The notes beneath the pieces were generated by a model. The model saw only the letters and a program-made list of their open reading frames with translations, was not told the DNA's origin and made no database searches. Shown in pieces: positions 1 through 8,999 of a stretch of DNA of 64,000 nt. Made by a program: the position numbers and the translations under genes. Origin of the DNA: an uncultured Maricaulis sp. (GTDB taxonomy: Bacteria > Pseudomonadota > Alphaproteobacteria > Caulobacterales > Maricaulaceae); the NCBI RefSeq assembly GCF_947259345.1, contig NZ_CAMYLS010000028.1:1-64000 (forward strand). The letters are read 5' to 3'. How positions within the stretch are numbered: position 1 is the first letter of the stretch; every line of letters begins with the position of its first letter.

Positions 1-2
1 AG

Positions 3-1439
3 ACGCCGGCCGCGCAGCCTGCGACGCCGCGATCGCCGGCACGCCCGACTCAGCCCCAGCGCATGGGTGCAACGGCTGATGCCGATTTCCTGGCCGCAGC
101 CCGCGAACGCACGCGCGCAGACCTGCCCGGCCAGTCCCATGACGCGGGCGACCGCCGCGCGCCGCAATCCAAACTCGGCCGCACCCTGCTCTACACATTG
201 CCGGTCGTGGCGTTGGTCATGCTCTCCGGAGCTGGGGCGCTCCTGATCTGGGAGGCCCTGCAAGGCAATGACGAGCGCGTGGCCGCGGAAGCCGAGGCCG
301 AACGCAGCTTCATCGCCCAGGTCGAGGCCGATCTGTCGGGCTCGGACCCGGCAGCAGCCACGACCGCCGACCCGATCCAGCTTGCGGCCCGCGAACCCGA
401 TCCCGCAGGCAGCGCGGGTGAGCCTGCCGCCAGGGCGAGCGGACCTGCGGCGCAGGATGACGGTCCCGGCACCAGCGAGACACAGGCGCCCGTCGCCGAA
501 CCGGACCCGGTTCGTCCGCCGACCAACCAGGTCGCCGATGCCACCGGCACCAGCCTGCCGGCCAGCGATCCGGTCGAGCCTGTTCCCGCACCGACCCGCC
601 GACCGGTTGAGACGGCGTCCAATAATCCCGGCCGTATGACGCTCGAAAGCGCGGCAGCCGAGGGCAATCCGGTTGCGCGATACCAACTCGGCATTCGGGC
701 CCTGGAAAACGGCGACGCCGAAACCGCCGCCATCCTGTTGCGCCGCGCCGCTGAACAAGGCGTTCCGGCGGCTCAATATCGCTTCGGCAAGCTTCTGGAG
801 ACCGGCGAGGGCGTCGAGATCAATCTCGAGGATGCCCGCCGCTGGACCGAACGCGCCGCCAATGCCGGTCATCGCCGCGCCATGCACAATCTCGGTGTGA
901 TGTACTATTATGGCACCGGTGCCGCGCAGAACATGGACACGGCGGCACGCTGGTTCCAGGAGGCCGCCTTGCTTGGTCTGCGCGATTCCCAGTTCAATCT
1001 GGCGCTGCTCTACGAGACCGGCGACGGCGTGCCATTGAGCCTGCCCGATGCCTATGCCTGGTTCACCATTGCCGCCAGCGACAGCGATCCGACCGCATCC
1101 GAGCGCGCCGCGACCCTGGCCGAAATGATCGAACCCGAAGCCCTTGCGGCAGCCCGTGCCACGGCCGCCGGCTTCACGCCACGGCCGCTCGATGGCGAGG
1201 CCAATGGCATTTATGCTGATCTGCCCTGGGAGCGCGTCGCGACAACGGACATGGCGATGGTTCGCCGGGCCCAGGGCTTCCTCTCTGTTCTCGGCTATGG
1301 CCCGGGACCGCTTGACGGCGAGATCGGGGATCGAACCCGCAACGCCATCATGGCCTTCGAGGCTGATCAGGGCCTTCCCCGCACCGGACGTGTTGACACC
1401 GTTCTCCTTGAACGGCTCGAACGCGCCGCGGCGGGCTGA
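3..1439 (+). CDS. PodJ-like Sel1-repeat / peptidoglycan-binding protein, 5' end outside window
   Basis: The frame is open from the window edge, so the ATG at 63 is probably an internal Met. What is visible is a short polar stretch, one membrane segment (about residues 42-64 counted from that Met), a long Pro/Ala/Asp-rich linker, then about four Sel1/TPR-like repeats (residues 190-345, with patterns such as AVRYQLG-, AAQYRFGKLLETGEGV and RAMHNLGVMYYYGTG), and a C-terminal peptidoglycan-binding domain (about 395-455, GPGPLDGEIGDRTRNAI). This single-TM, Sel1, PG-binding order matches the periplasmic half of the Caulobacter polarity factor PodJ. The diagnostic cytoplasmic coiled coils would lie upstream of the window, so the PodJ assignment is an inference. 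A generic Sel1 envelope protein is the alternative. Confidence 0.7.
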   Translation, partial: TPAAQPATPRSPARPTQPQRMGATADADFLAAARERTRADLPGQSHDAGDRRAPQSKLGRTLLYTLPVVALVMLSGAGALLIWEALQGNDERVAAEAEAERSFIAQVEADLSGSDPAAATTADPIQLAAREPDPAGSAGEPAARASGPAAQDDGPGTSETQAPVAEPDPVRPPTNQVADATGTSLPASDPVEPVPAPTRRPVETASNNPGRMTLESAAAEGNPVARYQLGIRALENGDAETAAILLRRAAEQGVPAAQYRFGKLLETGEGVEINLEDARRWTERAANAGHRRAMHNLGVMYYYGTGAAQNMDTAARWFQEAALLGLRDSQFNLALLYETGDGVPLSLPDAYAWFTIAASDSDPTASERAATLAEMIEPEALAAARATAAGFTPRPLDGEANGIYADLPWERVATTDMAMVRRAQGFLSVLGYGPGPLDGEIGDRTRNAIMAFEADQGLPRTGRVDTVLLERLERAAAG

Positions 1440-1445
1440 TCCGCG

Positions 1446-2381
1446 GTGCAGATCTATCTCCCAATCGCGGAAATCTCGGTCAACATCTTCCTTTTGCTCG
1501 GATTGGGCCTCGGCGTTGGCTTTCTGTCCGGCATGTTCGGGGTCGGCGGCGGCTTCCTGATGACCCCGCTTCTGATTTTCATCGGTGTGCCACCCGCCGT
1601 CGCCGTGTCCACCGGCGCCAACCAGATCATTGCCTCCTCGACATCGGGTGTCTTTCCGCACTGGAAGCGAAAAACCCTGGATCTGAAGATGGGAGTCTTG
1701 CTGTTGATCGGCGGCTCCTCGGGCTCGATTGCTGGCGTGCAGCTGTTTGCCCTGCTTCGCGGCATGGGCCAGATCGACCTGATCATCTCACTGAGTTATG
1801 TCGGCTTTCTCGGCATCGTCGGCGGGCTGATGATGATCGAAAGCGTTCGCGCGATCATCCGGGCCGCCAATCCTGACAAGTCCGGCGGCCGGCGATCACT
1901 GCGCAAACGGGGCTGGATCGACCGCCTGCCCTTCAAGATGCGTTTCCCGGCATCCGGCCTCTACATCTCGGTGATCCCGCCGGTCGCCATCGGCTTCTTT
2001 GTCGGCACGCTGGTCGCCATCATGGGCGTGGCCGGCGGCTTCATCATGGTCCCGGCCATGATCTATATGCTGCGCATGCCCACCAATGTGGTCGTCGGCA
2101 CCTCACTCTTCCAGATTCTCTTCGTCACGGCGCTGACCACCTTCCTGCAAGCGGCCCAGAACCAGACGGTCGACATTCTTCTTGCCCTCCTCCTGACGGT
2201 CGGCGGCGTGATCGGCGCCCAGTTCGGAGCCCGGGCCGGACGCAATGTGAAGGCCGAGGAATTGCGGGCCCTGCTCGCCGCACTGGTCCTCGCCGTCTGC
2301 CTGAAAATGGGCTGGGACCTGGTCGTGACCCCGTCCGACCTGTTCACCATCCTGCCGCGCGGCGCCGGGGAGGGCTTTTGA
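1446..2381 (+). CDS. TauE/SafE family sulfite exporter-like membrane permease
   Basis: A 311-aa protein with about eight hydrophobic segments and the family glycine-rich motif GMFGVGGGFLMTPLL near the N-terminus, with a second copy (MGVAGGFIMVPAM) in the middle, as expected from the internal duplication of TauE/SafE (formerly DUF81). Members export sulfite, sulfonates or other organic anions across the inner membrane; the substrate here cannot be read from sequence. The start is a GTG only a few bases after the stop of the Sel1 gene. The next gene begins one base after the stop, so the two are almost certainly co-transcribed. Confidence 0.85.
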   Translation: MQIYLPIAEISVNIFLLLGLGLGVGFLSGMFGVGGGFLMTPLLIFIGVPPAVAVSTGANQIIASSTSGVFPHWKRKTLDLKMGVLLLIGGSSGSIAGVQLFALLRGMGQIDLIISLSYVGFLGIVGGLMMIESVRAIIRAANPDKSGGRRSLRKRGWIDRLPFKMRFPASGLYISVIPPVAIGFFVGTLVAIMGVAGGFIMVPAMIYMLRMPTNVVVGTSLFQILFVTALTTFLQAAQNQTVDILLALLLTVGGVIGAQFGARAGRNVKAEELRALLAALVLAVCLKMGWDLVVTPSDLFTILPRGAGEGF

Positions 2382-2382
2382 G

Positions 2383-3231
2383 ATGATCGCAGCCCTCCTG
2401 CTCGCGCTCGGTCTTCAAGGCCAGCCCCAGATCGCCACCGAAGCGCCTGGCATTGTCGCCGCCCTGACCCAGGAAACCGTCGAGATCCGCGAAGATTTCG
2501 ACGGGGCTGAACTTGTGCTCTACGGGGCCACGCGCGGCCTCACCATCCAGGACGAGATCGTCGTCGTCTTGCGCGGGCCGGGCCGTGATTTGCGGGTGAT
2601 GCAGAAATCCCGCAGCTTCGGGATCTGGGTCAATTCGGCACCGCTGGAATTCGATGATGTGCCCAGTTATTACGCCATCGCCACATCCCTGCCGCTGGAA
2701 ACCATTGCGCATCCGGACGAACTGGAACGCAGCGGTATCGGCCTGCAAGCCATGCTGGAAGCCAATGCGAGGGCCATGGAAGCAAGCTGGTTGCTGCGCG
2801 CCTCGACCGTGGTTGACGGCGCCGGCGAAACCAACCCGCCCGCAGAGCCCGGCGAGCAGGCCGAACCCCCGGCCCTGATCCGGCAGGACCGCGTCAGTGA
2901 GTATCTGGACGCGATCGCCCGGGCCGGGCGGCGCGACGATGTCTTCGCGGAAGCGCAGCGCGGTGTGGAGATTCTTGATGGCGGCCTGTTCCGGGCGACA
3001 ATCGCGCTGCCGCCGCTGACTCCGGTGGGAAACTATGTGGCCGAAGTCTATCTGTTCCGCGGTGGCCGTCCGATCGCCAGCCGCTCCGCCAGCCTGCGGG
3101 TCGAGAAGGCCGGGATTGAGCGCTTCTTCTTCGAATTCGCCCATGACCTGCCCGTGCTGTACGGGCTGTTTTGCGTGCTGATGGCCATGATCGCCGGCTA
3201 TATCGCAAATCTGGCATTCAATCGGCGGTAG
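2383..3231 (+). CDS. TIGR02186-type membrane-anchored protein, partner of the TauE/SafE permease
   Basis: 282 aa with an N-terminal signal-like segment (LLLALGLQG) and one C-terminal transmembrane helix (DLPVLYGLFCVLMAMIAGYIANL), leaving most of the protein outside the cytoplasm. The sequence features (EIREDFDGAELVLYGATRG, VVLRGPG near the N-terminus) match the alphaproteobacterial family TIGR02186, which typically sits next to a TauE/SafE gene, as here. Its biochemical role is not known; an accessory subunit of the exporter is an inference from constant co-location. Confidence 0.75.
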   Translation: MIAALLLALGLQGQPQIATEAPGIVAALTQETVEIREDFDGAELVLYGATRGLTIQDEIVVVLRGPGRDLRVMQKSRSFGIWVNSAPLEFDDVPSYYAIATSLPLETIAHPDELERSGIGLQAMLEANARAMEASWLLRASTVVDGAGETNPPAEPGEQAEPPALIRQDRVSEYLDAIARAGRRDDVFAEAQRGVEILDGGLFRATIALPPLTPVGNYVAEVYLFRGGRPIASRSASLRVEKAGIERFFFEFAHDLPVLYGLFCVLMAMIAGYIANLAFNRR

Positions 3232-3269
3232 GACCTTTCCGTGGTCTTCCGCGCGCCTAGTTTTGCGGT

Positions 3270-3752
3270 ATGGCCAAGACATTGTCCCTTCCGCTCACGC
3301 CGCTCTGGCTCGGCCTCGCCGGCTGGATCCCCTTCTGGATTCCGGTCGCCCTGACCCTGCACGCGGTTCTCACCAACCGCTCGGCGGCGGCGGAGGGCGT
3401 TCTCTTCGTCGTCTATGCGGCGATCATTCTCGGTTTTCTGGGCGGGGTCCGGTGGGGGCGGGCCCTCGCGCCGGACCAGGACCCAGCTCAGGATCAGCTA
3501 AGGCCGGTCTTCATCCTGTCTGTTCTGCCAAGCCTGGCGGGCCTGGCTGCAGCGCTTCTGCTCTGGCTCGGCCTGCCCCTGGCCGGATTTGCCCTGATCC
3601 TTGTCGGCCTCGTGATCCACTGGCGCTGGGATCGCGCCGCCAGCCAACGCGGCGACCTGCCGAGCTGGTATGGCCGATTGCGGGCCATCCTGACGGGTGG
3701 CGCGGTCGGCGCGAGCATCCTGATGCTCGCCCTCTACCCGCTGACCTCGTAA
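3270..3752 (+). CDS. DUF3429 family small membrane protein
   Basis: 160 aa, mostly hydrophobic, with about five membrane helices and the motif GFLGGVRWGRAL after the third, followed by FILSVLPSLAG; this matches the DUF3429 family of proteobacterial inner-membrane proteins of unknown function. It follows the TIGR02186 gene by 38 bp on the same strand and may be the last gene of that operon. A second reading frame over the same bases starting at 3263 is a shadow. Confidence 0.75.
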   Translation: MAKTLSLPLTPLWLGLAGWIPFWIPVALTLHAVLTNRSAAAEGVLFVVYAAIILGFLGGVRWGRALAPDQDPAQDQLRPVFILSVLPSLAGLAAALLLWLGLPLAGFALILVGLVIHWRWDRAASQRGDLPSWYGRLRAILTGGAVGASILMLALYPLTS

Positions 3753-3831
3753 TTGGTCGCCCTGAAGGCCCGACCGCAGGAAAATGACGCCAGCAAATGG
3801 GATTGATCAGCCGGGTCGGGTCCGGGGGCGG

Positions 3832-4563
3832 TCAGGATGCTGACGCATAGCGATCCGGCACGCAGGACTTTGCGGCGACCGGATAGACCCGCGCCCGCCC
3901 CATGACGAGTGCACCGGGTGTTGCACCGAAGCAGCGCGCGAAGGCCGGATCACAGATATTCAGCCCACCTGTATAAGCGCCAAAGGCCGGCATGATCAGC
4001 CTTTGACCATCGGTCGCGAAGCAGCGCGCCCTGACCGAGCGCCCCTGCCCGCGCACCTTGGCACAGGGATGAAGATGGCCCGCGATTTCGCCCGGCGCGG
4101 CCCCCTCGGTCGGCTCATGACGCAAGACCAGCCCATTGATTTCGAGCGTGTGCCTGACCTCGCCGCCGAATTGCGGTGGTGGCGCGGGATCATGATTGCC
4201 CTCAATCCAGACCCAGCGCGAGACACTCGCCACCAGATCGGCCAGGCGTTCGGCATCGGCCCCGTCCATGCGCCGATCGGCCAGACGATCGTGAAAACTA
4301 TCCCCCAGCGCGATCAGGGATTGCGGCCGGTGGCGACTGATCGCGTCAGCGAGACGGCGCAGAGTGGTGCGGGTGTCATAGGGCGGCAGCATCTGGCCGC
4401 CCATGCCGAAGGACGAGCCCTTCTCGAAATGCAGGTCCGAGACAATCAGGGTGTCGCTGTCGGGCAGGATGAGGACACCGTCCGGATCGGCGATGGCACG
4501 CGCGCCGGCAAGACTGAAGGCGTGGTCGGTGAGCGCATCAGTCAAGCCGGACGGCCTCCGCAA
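3832..4563 (-). CDS. pdeM: Ligase-associated DNA damage response endonuclease PdeM
   Basis: 243-aa calcineurin-like metallophosphoesterase. The metal-binding motifs are in order: SDLHFEKG (D43, H45), GDSFHD (87-92), GNHD (122-125) and GHLHP (162-166). PdeM is the phosphoesterase that travels with a large Lhr-like helicase and often an ATP-dependent ligase and an exonuclease in a bacterial repair cluster. The reading frame begins 26 bp inside the 3' end of the helicase gene, so translation is probably coupled. Neither the ligase nor the exonuclease gene is adjacent here. Confidence 0.88.
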   Translation of the reverse strand: MRRPSGLTDALTDHAFSLAGARAIADPDGVLILPDSDTLIVSDLHFEKGSSFGMGGQMLPPYDTRTTLRRLADAISRHRPQSLIALGDSFHDRLADRRMDGADAERLADLVASVSRWVWIEGNHDPAPPPQFGGEVRHTLEINGLVLRHEPTEGAAPGEIAGHLHPCAKVRGQGRSVRARCFATDGQRLIMPAFGAYTGGLNICDPAFARCFGATPGALVMGRARVYPVAAKSCVPDRYASAS

Positions 4564-7015
4564 TCAAATCCTCGGCAGCGTCCTCCAGGATGCTGTCATG
4601 CCCCTCGCCATAGACCGGTTCCTTGCCGATCTCCAGCATGACCGGCACGGCCAGCGGCGAGATCCGGTCCAGCGGCACATGGGTGACCCGGCCGCGAATG
4701 CGCGACAAGGCTTCGCCCAGCCGGCGGATATCCAGCAAGCCGGCCGCCGCATCCTGCCAAGCCGCGCGCAGAAGAATGTGGTCGGGTTCGTGCTCGCGCA
4801 ACACGTCATAGATGAGGTCGGTCGAGAAGGTGACCTGGCGCCCGGTCTTCTCCTGGCCTGGGAAGCGGCGCTCGATCAGGCCGGCAATCACCGCGCAATT
4901 ACGGAAAGTGCGTTTCATCAACTGGCTCTCGGCCAGCCAGGCATCAAGGTCATCCCCCATCATGTCTTCGTCAAACAGGGCATCAAAATCGAGGCCGGAG
5001 AGGTCACGCAGCCCCCAGACCGAGACGGCGTATTCATTGGCGACAAAGCCCATGGGGCGCAGGCCCAGACGCTCCAGACGCCGGGTCAGCAACATGCCGA
5101 GCGTCTGATGGGCCAGGCGTCCCTCGAAGGGGTAGCAGACCAGATGATAGCGGGCCGCACGCGGGAAGGTTTCAACCAGAAGCCCGTCGGCCGCCGGAAG
5201 GCGCGAGCGTGCAGCCTGCAGCCTGAGCCAGTCGCCGACCTGGTCCGGCAAACTGTCCCATTGGTCCGGAGTCTGGACCAGCTCCCGCACCCGCGCTGCG
5301 AGATAGGTGGAAAGCGGGAACTTGCCCCCCTGGTAGGAGGGAATCTTCGGGTCGGCGTCAGCCGCCCGCACCACGCGCGCCGACATTTCCTCGATGCCGA
5401 CAAAGCGCAGGACCTGACCGGCAAAGATGAAGGTGTCGCCGGGCGTGAGCTGCTCGACGAACCATTCCTCGATCTGTCCTAGCCGGTGCCCGCCTCGCCC
5501 GCGCGCCGACACGACCACGTCCAGCATCGGCGCCTCGACAATCGTGCCGACATTCATGCGATAACGCTGGGCGATTTGCGGCGTACGGGCCAGCCAGCGC
5601 CCGTCCTTGCGCTGCACCAGACGACGGAAGCGCTCATAGGTGTTCAGCGCATAGCCGCCGGTCGCGGTGAAATCGAGCACACGATCAAAGGTCTCGCGGT
5701 CGAGATGGGCATAGGGCGTGGCGCTGCGCACTTCGTCGAACAGCGCATCCGCGATGAAACCATCACCACAGCCACGTCCCATGATGTGTTGGGCCAGCAC
5801 GTCAAAGGCTCCCGCACCCAAGGGTTCGCCATCCAGCGCGTTCTCGGCCACGGCCTCGCGCGCGGCCTGGCACTCAAGATGCTCGAAGCGGTTGGTCGGC
5901 GCCAGCAGCGCCTTGGAGGGCGCATCAAGCCGGTGATTGGAGCGGCCCAGCCGCTGGATGAGCCGGGAGGAGCCTTTCGGTGCCCCCATCTGCACGACCA
6001 GATCGACATCACCCCAGTCAATGCCGAGATCGAGCGTGGAGGTACACACAACCGCCTTGAGCCGCCCCTCGGCCATCGCCTTTTCCACCTTGCGCCGCTG
6101 CTCCGGCGACAGCGATCCGTGATGCAGGGCGATCGGAAGATTGTCGGAATTATGCGCCCATAACTCCTGGAAGGTCAGCTCGGCCTGGGAGCGCGTATTG
6201 ACGAAGACCAGCGCCATTTTCGCGCCCTTGATCCGCTCATAGACGTCAGCCAGGGCATGGCGACCGGAATGACCGGCCCAGGGAATGCGGTCGGACGGAT
6301 CGAGAATCTCGACCTCCGGCCTGGCCCCCGCCGAACCGCGCACGATGCGGGCGAAGCGGTCCTCGTCGGGTGACTGTGCGACCAGCCAGCGGGCCAGCCC
6401 GCCTTCGTCAGCGACAGTGGCAGAGAGTCCGGCCCGCCTTGCTTGCGGCGCCCACTGGCGGATGGTCGCCAGGTCGAGCGAGAGCAGATCTCCGCGCTTT
6501 TGCGGCGCGATGGCATGAATCTCGTCAATAATGATGCGTTTGAGATCGCGGAAAAAGGCTTCGGCATTGGCTGTGGCACAGAACAGGGCGAGCTGTTCCG
6601 GCGTGGTCAGGAGAATGTCCGGCGGGTGGGCACGCTGGCGCTGCCGCTTGCTGGCGGACGTATCACCGGTGCGGGTCTCGATCCGCAAATCCAGTCCCAT
6701 TTCTTCGACCGGCATCATGAGATTGCGGGCGACATCCACGGAAAGCGCCTTGAGCGGAGAGATATAGAGGGTGTGAAGCGCGTGCGGTCGATTGCGCCCT
6801 GGCTCCAAAGTCGTCGTCGCGAGATCAATCAGGCTGGGCAGGAAGCCGCCCAGCGTCTTGCCGCCCCCGGTCGGCGCAATCAGAAGCGCGTCCTCACCGG
6901 CCTCGGCCGCGGCGATCATCTCAAGCTGATGGGGCCGCGCCGCCCAGCCGCGCGTGGCAAACCAGTCGACAAACTGCGGTGGCAGACAGGCAGGGGCAGT
7001 CACTGGCGGCATCAA
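4538..7015 (-). CDS. Ligase-associated DNA damage response DEXH box helicase (Lhr-like)
   Basis: 825-aa superfamily 2 helicase. Motif I is APTGGGKT (47-54), Ia is SPLKAL (86-91), motif II is DEIH (164-167), motif III is LSATVAD, and the C-terminal RecA domain carries FVNTRSQAE, VVCTSTLDLGIDWGDVD and the arginine-finger region QRLGRSNHR. The Lhr-type C-terminal winged-helix and DUF4 regions follow. Length and order match the roughly 820-aa Lhr-like proteins paired with pdeM, thought to act in DNA repair on nicked or damaged duplexes. The start ATG has no strong Shine-Dalgarno, but no better in-frame start precedes it. Confidence 0.9.
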   Translation of the reverse strand: MMPPVTAPACLPPQFVDWFATRGWAARPHQLEMIAAAEAGEDALLIAPTGGGKTLGGFLPSLIDLATTTLEPGRNRPHALHTLYISPLKALSVDVARNLMMPVEEMGLDLRIETRTGDTSASKRQRQRAHPPDILLTTPEQLALFCATANAEAFFRDLKRIIIDEIHAIAPQKRGDLLSLDLATIRQWAPQARRAGLSATVADEGGLARWLVAQSPDEDRFARIVRGSAGARPEVEILDPSDRIPWAGHSGRHALADVYERIKGAKMALVFVNTRSQAELTFQELWAHNSDNLPIALHHGSLSPEQRRKVEKAMAEGRLKAVVCTSTLDLGIDWGDVDLVVQMGAPKGSSRLIQRLGRSNHRLDAPSKALLAPTNRFEHLECQAAREAVAENALDGEPLGAGAFDVLAQHIMGRGCGDGFIADALFDEVRSATPYAHLDRETFDRVLDFTATGGYALNTYERFRRLVQRKDGRWLARTPQIAQRYRMNVGTIVEAPMLDVVVSARGRGGHRLGQIEEWFVEQLTPGDTFIFAGQVLRFVGIEEMSARVVRAADADPKIPSYQGGKFPLSTYLAARVRELVQTPDQWDSLPDQVGDWLRLQAARSRLPAADGLLVETFPRAARYHLVCYPFEGRLAHQTLGMLLTRRLERLGLRPMGFVANEYAVSVWGLRDLSGLDFDALFDEDMMGDDLDAWLAESQLMKRTFRNCAVIAGLIERRFPGQEKTGRQVTFSTDLIYDVLREHEPDHILLRAAWQDAAAGLLDIRRLGEALSRIRGRVTHVPLDRISPLAVPVMLEIGKEPVYGEGHDSILEDAAEDLIAEAVRLD

Positions 7016-7149
7016 CTCTCTTTAGCGGCCCCATGGCGAGGCGCCCCATCTTCATAGGGGGAAGACAGCCCTGAGCGTCCCCCTGCCGGTTATGCCCCGT
7101 TTTCGCCATGCTCGCAGGCAAGAGTAGTATTAGCGAGGGAAATTGGGTC

Positions 7150-8097
7150 ATGGTCAACGCCGTCATTGAACGGTTTCAACGGCTTGATGCGGCGTTCAGT
7201 GAACGCGCCAGCAAGGGTGAGCGCCTGTATGGCCGCTTCTCCGCACTGGCCTGCATCTCGTCGAGCGAGAGCGCTGAGACCCTGACCGAACGCAGCTTCC
7301 AGATTCGCGATCGCATGAATGAAGGCCTGGGCACCTGGCGATCTCCCGGGCGAGCCATGCGCCTTGTCTTCTCCGCCGCCCTCGCCGCCTCCAATCGGTC
7401 GGCCGACAACTTCTTTACCGCCCGCGCGGCACTCAATGAACGGCGACGCGAACGGGGTTGCCGCTCGCTAAGCCATGGCGGATCCTGTGCCGCACTCGCA
7501 TTGGTCGTGGCCGGCGGCGAGGCCAACCAGATCGATAACTTCTTCGACATTCTGGACGAAATCACCCTGCCCTGGTGGCGACGCGTGCCGGCGCGCGAAG
7601 ATGTATTGGCGGCCGCATTCGCAGCGCTGGGCGACACGCCGGAATATGCGCGCGCCAAGCTGGACAAAGCTCGCCAGGCACTGCGCTCGGCCGGTGTGCC
7701 GGGGCATCATGTTGAAGGCGCCGCGCAGGAAATCTGCCTCGGCCCCATCGATCCGGGCGAGCTCGCCGCGGCCTGGACCAGTCTCAACACCGCGGTTCGC
7801 GGACGCCCCGTGCTGCGCAACGGCGTTGGCAAGACCGGACTGGCCGTACTCGCTTCGCGTGGCCGCGGGCCGGAAATTGCCGACAAGCTGGTCACCAGTT
7901 TCGAAGCCGTTCGCGCCCTGAGACCGCGCCCGTCCGGCCAGGTCGCTGCCCGCCTTGCCATGCGCCTGGCGCAGGCTCAGACCGGCACCAGTCAGCCGCA
8001 TGCCGCCGCGCGTGATCTTGCCGCCATCCTGGCCGCCCAGGCCGCCGTGATCGCTGCCGTGGCCGGCTCGACTGCCGCTGTCGCGGCCGCGACCTGA
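7150..8097 (+). CDS. Uncharacterised 315-aa protein with alanine-rich C-terminus
   Basis: I do not recognise the family. The frame opens at 7108, but the ATG at 7150 is preceded by GAGGG at a suitable distance and is the likelier start. The protein is Arg/Ala-rich with several helical segments, contains a central GGSCAALALVVAGGE stretch and the motif GHHVEGAAQEICLGP near residue 190, and ends in a hydrophobic alanine-rich tail (about residues 285-312) that could be a single membrane anchor. There is no signal peptide. It lies alone between the divergent helicase and the next membrane protein gene. Codon use is like the neighbours, so it looks like a resident gene. Confidence 0.6.
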   Translation: MVNAVIERFQRLDAAFSERASKGERLYGRFSALACISSSESAETLTERSFQIRDRMNEGLGTWRSPGRAMRLVFSAALAASNRSADNFFTARAALNERRRERGCRSLSHGGSCAALALVVAGGEANQIDNFFDILDEITLPWWRRVPAREDVLAAAFAALGDTPEYARAKLDKARQALRSAGVPGHHVEGAAQEICLGPIDPGELAAAWTSLNTAVRGRPVLRNGVGKTGLAVLASRGRGPEIADKLVTSFEAVRALRPRPSGQVAARLAMRLAQAQTGTSQPHAAARDLAAILAAQAAVIAAVAGSTAAVAAAT

Positions 8098-8192
8098 CGC
8101 CAGGCGCGGCTTCCGGCGTGACAGGTGTCGGGGGGGCGCGTTAAGACAGACGAGGCCTGTTTTGAGGCCAGACCGTGTCCGGGGGGGTAGCG

Positions 8193-8927
8193 GTGCCATT
8201 CACGCAATTGAATTCGGACCATATCGTCACCACGCTGGAGCGCCTCGCCGCGCGATCGCGTGACCGGTTCCCGACCGCCAGCTTCAACAATGTCGTCGAC
8301 GAATTGATCGGCCTGGCCAAGCGCGACCGTCGCCGCAGCCAGCGCCTCTCCCGGCCCTATCTCTTTTTGCGCAGCGGCACGATCATCGCCATCCTGCTCG
8401 CCATGGCCGGCCTCGCCTATGTCGGCGAACGCGTCTTCAACTGGGCCCGGGACACCGGGACAGCGGCCGATGTCTTTACCGTGTTCGAGGGGGTCGAGGC
8501 CGGTCTGAACATCGTGATCCTGGCTGCGGTGGCGATTTTCACCCTCAGCCGGGTCGAAGAGCGGCTGAAACGATCGCTGGCGCTCGACGACCTGCACGAG
8601 CTGCGCTCGGTCGCCCACGTCATCGACATGCACCAGCTGACCAAGGACCCGACAGCGCTCTTGCGGCTGGGCCCGCGCACGACGGCGTCACCGGAACGGG
8701 CGATGAGCGAGTTCGAGCTGGGGCGCTATCTCGACTATTGCGCCGAAGCCCTGAGCCTCGCCGGAAAGATCGCGGCGCTTTACGCGCAAAGCTCCCGCGA
8801 CCCGGTGGTAATCGCCGCGGTCAATGATATCGAAAGCCTGACGTCGAACATGTCGGCCAAGATCTGGCAGAAGATCAATATCGTGCGCGACGCCCAGCCC
8901 GCCGCTGTCGAGGCCCCGGCGGAATAG
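8193..8927 (+). CDS. Uncharacterised two-TM membrane protein
   Basis: The frame is open from a GTG at 8175; the second GTG at 8193 follows a run of seven G that can serve as ribosome binding site and gives 244 aa. The protein has two membrane helices (LFLRSGTIIAILLAMAGLAY and a segment around GVEAGLNIVILAAVAIFTL) joined by a periplasmic loop, then a soluble helical cytoplasmic region of about 120 residues. No catalytic motif is visible and I cannot name a family. It is followed after 72 bp by the mechanosensitive channel gene on the same strand. Confidence 0.6.
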   Translation: MPFTQLNSDHIVTTLERLAARSRDRFPTASFNNVVDELIGLAKRDRRRSQRLSRPYLFLRSGTIIAILLAMAGLAYVGERVFNWARDTGTAADVFTVFEGVEAGLNIVILAAVAIFTLSRVEERLKRSLALDDLHELRSVAHVIDMHQLTKDPTALLRLGPRTTASPERAMSEFELGRYLDYCAEALSLAGKIAALYAQSSRDPVVIAAVNDIESLTSNMSAKIWQKINIVRDAQPAAVEAPAE

Positions 8928-8999
8928 CCGGATAGCCCTTCCCCTTTCACGAAGAAGGGGCTAGGAGCATTTCAGAACTGAATGCCCAGGGGGAAATCC

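Noticed and set aside
8942-8962. CCCCTT...AAGGGG hairpin before the mscS-like gene
   Set aside because: No T-tract on either strand and only six base pairs; not annotated as a terminator.
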